Shown here one piece after another: positions 62,222 to 64,000 of a DNA stretch of 64,000 nt (positions are counted from its first letter, which is position 1; every line of letters starts with the position of its first letter). Source of the stretch: Rubripirellula reticaptiva. Its GTDB lineage: Bacteria > Planctomycetota > Planctomycetia > Pirellulales > Pirellulaceae. The DNA is taken from positions 1,054,001 through 1,118,000 of the forward strand of contig NZ_SJPX01000001.1 of assembly GCF_007860175.1 (NCBI RefSeq), written 5' to 3'. The notes under the pieces were generated by a model, which saw only the letters and a list, made by a program, of their open reading frames with translations, did not search any database and was not told where the DNA came from. A program made the translations under genes and the position numbers.

Positions 62222-62365
62222 AATGCGCCGTCGATAGCGGTTCTTACAAATGACCCGCTCAGGGATACCAACGAAAGCTTATGAAAAGCTGGCCCGTGGT
62301 AGTGGACGATGCCTATGATTGCACCAACCTCCCGGTCTTCCTCCGTCTTGCCGATCGATGCATTC

Positions 62366-63583
62366 ATGGTTCCATCTTTTATTCCCAAGCTAGCGCGGCG
62401 CAGCTTGTTGTTGTGCTCCGTTACGGCGCTATTGCCGTGCCAGGCCTTTGCGCAAACAACGCTGCCTCAGGCGCCGACCTATCTGAATCAAGATCAAAAC
62501 CACGACAACCAATCGGTGAGTGTGCGACGTATGTCGTTGGACTCGCCTGGGATGTCATCGGTTTCAGTCGACGCCCAGCGCGAGCGACTGTTTAATGAAT
62601 TAGCCGAAGAGTTCAGCACGTTTGATCGCTTGGGTCACTTGGTTCGCCGTGTGTCACAGTTGGTAAAGCCGAGCGTGATTCATATCGAAGCCCACAAGAC
62701 CGAAGGGAGTGGTGGATCGCGCCAATCCTACGACGAAGCTGGTAGTGGTGTGATCATTACCGCAGGCAAAGGCGAAAGCTGGGTGCTGACGAATCGCCAC
62801 GTGATCAATGGCGCCGCACCGAAAGAGATTCGATTGCGGGCGGCTGATGGTCGCGAGTTCTATCCGGACCGAGTTGTATCCGACGCGAGTACCGATGTTG
62901 CGATCATGCGAATCGATATGCCCGATCTGCCGCCAGCACGCATCGGTAACAGCGAATCGATCGAGATCGGGGATTTCGTGATCGCGATCGGCAGTCCTTT
63001 CGGGCTAAGCCATTCGGTGACCTTCGGCATCCTGTCGGCCAAGGGTCGGCGTGATCTGTCGCTGGGTACGCAAAAGATTGACTTGCAAGACTTTTTCCAA
63101 ACCGACGCAGCGATCAACCCTGGCAACAGCGGCGGGCCGCTGTTGAACTTGCGAGGCGAAGTGGTTGGGCTCAATACTGCGATCGCAAGCAGTAGTGGCG
63201 GCAGCGAAGGGATTGGATTCGCGATACCGATCAACATGGCGTTGAATGTCGCCGAACAACTAGCGACGACCGGTCGTCTGCAACGCGGTTATCTTGGCGT
63301 GACGCTGGACCCGGATTTCACGACCGCCGACTTGATCGCGTCGGGATATGACTTCTTGCAAAGCGGTGCGCTAGTCAAGAACGTTCGCAGCGGTTCACCG
63401 GCCGAGCAAGCGCATCTGCAACGCGGCGATATCATTGTCGAATTTGGCGGTCGCGCGGTTGAAAGCGATGATCACTTAGTGGCACAGGTCGGGTTGACCC
63501 AGGTCGGTAAGAGCACGCCGATGATCATCTATCGCGAAGGCAAACGGTATCGCACCGAAGTCAGTCTTACCGACATGCCGTAA
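62366..63583 (+). CDS. HtrA/DegP-type serine protease with one PDZ domain
   Basis: 405 residues from the ATG at 62366, which gives a signal peptide (KLARRSLLLCSVTALLPCQAFA); ATGs at 62309 and 62315 are in frame but add only polar residues. Trypsin-like domain with the triad in TNRHVI (His), STDVAIM (Asp) and GNSGGPL (Ser); LVKPSVIHIEA and IGSPFGLSHSVTFG are family landmarks. A single PDZ domain follows (RGYLGVTLD, GALVKNV, GSPAEQAHLQRGDIIVEFGG). It should degrade or refold damaged envelope proteins in the periplasm. It follows the DksA-like gene after a terminator, so it has its own promoter, and converges on the transporter gene with only 8 bases between stops. Confidence 0.94.
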   Translation: MVPSFIPKLARRSLLLCSVTALLPCQAFAQTTLPQAPTYLNQDQNHDNQSVSVRRMSLDSPGMSSVSVDAQRERLFNELAEEFSTFDRLGHLVRRVSQLVKPSVIHIEAHKTEGSGGSRQSYDEAGSGVIITAGKGESWVLTNRHVINGAAPKEIRLRAADGREFYPDRVVSDASTDVAIMRIDMPDLPPARIGNSESIEIGDFVIAIGSPFGLSHSVTFGILSAKGRRDLSLGTQKIDLQDFFQTDAAINPGNSGGPLLNLRGEVVGLNTAIASSSGGSEGIGFAIPINMALNVAEQLATTGRLQRGYLGVTLDPDFTTADLIASGYDFLQSGALVKNVRSGSPAEQAHLQRGDIIVEFGGRAVESDDHLVAQVGLTQVGKSTPMIIYREGKRYRTEVSLTDMP

Positions 63584-63591
63584 GACCGCCG

Positions 63592-64000
63592 TTAAACCAT
63601 TCGCATGGTTTTCCATTTGCCATAGGCGAAACGCAGGGTCATCGTGGTGGCCAGCATCCAGATCCACACCGCAATGATGGTCCACCACCAACTAAGACCG
63701 TTTTGATCGGGTTCCCATGTGAACCCGATAGCAATCGCCAACAGGGATGCGCCGACGCCGCCGATCAGCACGAACCAGGTATCACCGGCGCCGCGTAATG
63801 CGCCGGCCAATATCAACTGCACCGAATCAAAGACGACATAAATCGCGACGTACTTCAGTAGTCCCCGACCTAGACGGATCGCTTCGATACTGCTGGAATC
63901 ACCGACGCTCTTTTCGTACAGCGACATCATCACGTCTGGAATCGCAAGGTAGCCCACCATCCAGATTCCGCTGTAAATCAGTCCAATCGTCAAGCTCGCA
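63592..64000 (-). CDS. MATE-family transporter, C-terminal part (cut by window edge)
   Basis: The frame enters from beyond base 64000 and ends at 63592, giving about 135 residues. It is hydrophobic, with some four membrane segments and the motif YVVFDSVQLILAGALRGAGDTWFVLIGG, typical of the last third of NorM/MATE drug or metabolite exporters. The C-terminus is basic (YGKWKTMRMV). Substrate and the N-terminal half are not visible. Confidence 0.82.
   Translation of the reverse strand, partial: ASLTIGLIYSGIWMVGYLAIPDVMMSLYEKSVGDSSSIEAIRLGRGLLKYVAIYVVFDSVQLILAGALRGAGDTWFVLIGGVGASLLAIAIGFTWEPDQNGLSWWWTIIAVWIWMLATTMTLRFAYGKWKTMRMV

Overview
The window (about 54% G+C by eye) reads as a chromosome segment of a marine planctomycete close to Rhodopirellula/Pirellulaceae. 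The basis is a giant extracellular protein with the N-terminal targeting motif LEDRRLLAG, RTX-type repeats and a C-terminal dockerin pair, plus ECF sigma factors overlapping Ser/Thr kinase genes, a formylglycine sulfatase, a DUF1080 protein and many GTG/TTG starts. No rRNA, tRNA, CRISPR array or intact insertion sequence was seen.

Region 1 (1-26645) is an exopolysaccharide locus of the Wzx/Wzy type. It holds the dTDP-rhamnose enzymes (rmlA, an rmlB-rmlC-like fusion, and rmlD at the far end), two Gfo/Idh/MocA oxidoreductases, a monotopic phosphoglycosyl transferase to start the lipid-linked glycan, six glycosyltransferases (three GT2, three GT4), three CysE-like hexapeptide acyltransferases, a Wzx flippase, a Wzy/ligase-like membrane protein, a Wzz/GumC-like co-polymerase whose kinase tail has lost its P-loop, a sulfotransferase and a TolC-family outer-membrane lipoprotein. 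An NtrC-type sigma-54 activator with a degraded receiver domain sits inside the locus. Four sites with sigma-54 (-24/-12) architecture lie at sensible distances before four separate transcription units of the locus (the rmlBC-rmlA unit, the oxidoreductase at 3254, the Wzy-Wzz-glycosyltransferase operon, and the initiating sugar transferase). I infer a local sigma-54 regulon for the polysaccharide; this is the most notable signal here.

Region 2 (26703-40034) is mixed metabolism: a secreted prolyl oligopeptidase, a DUF1080 glycan-hydrolase-like protein, an M49-like zinc peptidase with a variant metal site, a Gln/Gly-rich secreted protein, a translationally coupled glpK-glpD-glpF operon, a frameshifted ISAs1-type transposase remnant and a sulfatase.

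Region 3 (40035-61166), entirely on the minus strand, is surface and signalling: the 2928-residue RTX/dockerin protein, a sigma factor-kinase pair just upstream of it, then a second module of sigma factor, pseudokinase and multi-pass membrane kinase, preceded by a 1226-residue FHA-like/coiled-coil/acidic membrane protein. An 11-base homopolymer lies directly before the start of the second sigma factor.

Region 4 (61722-64000) has a DksA/TraR zinc-finger protein with a strong palindromic terminator, an HtrA/DegP-type protease and the 3' end of a MATE-type transporter cut by the window edge.
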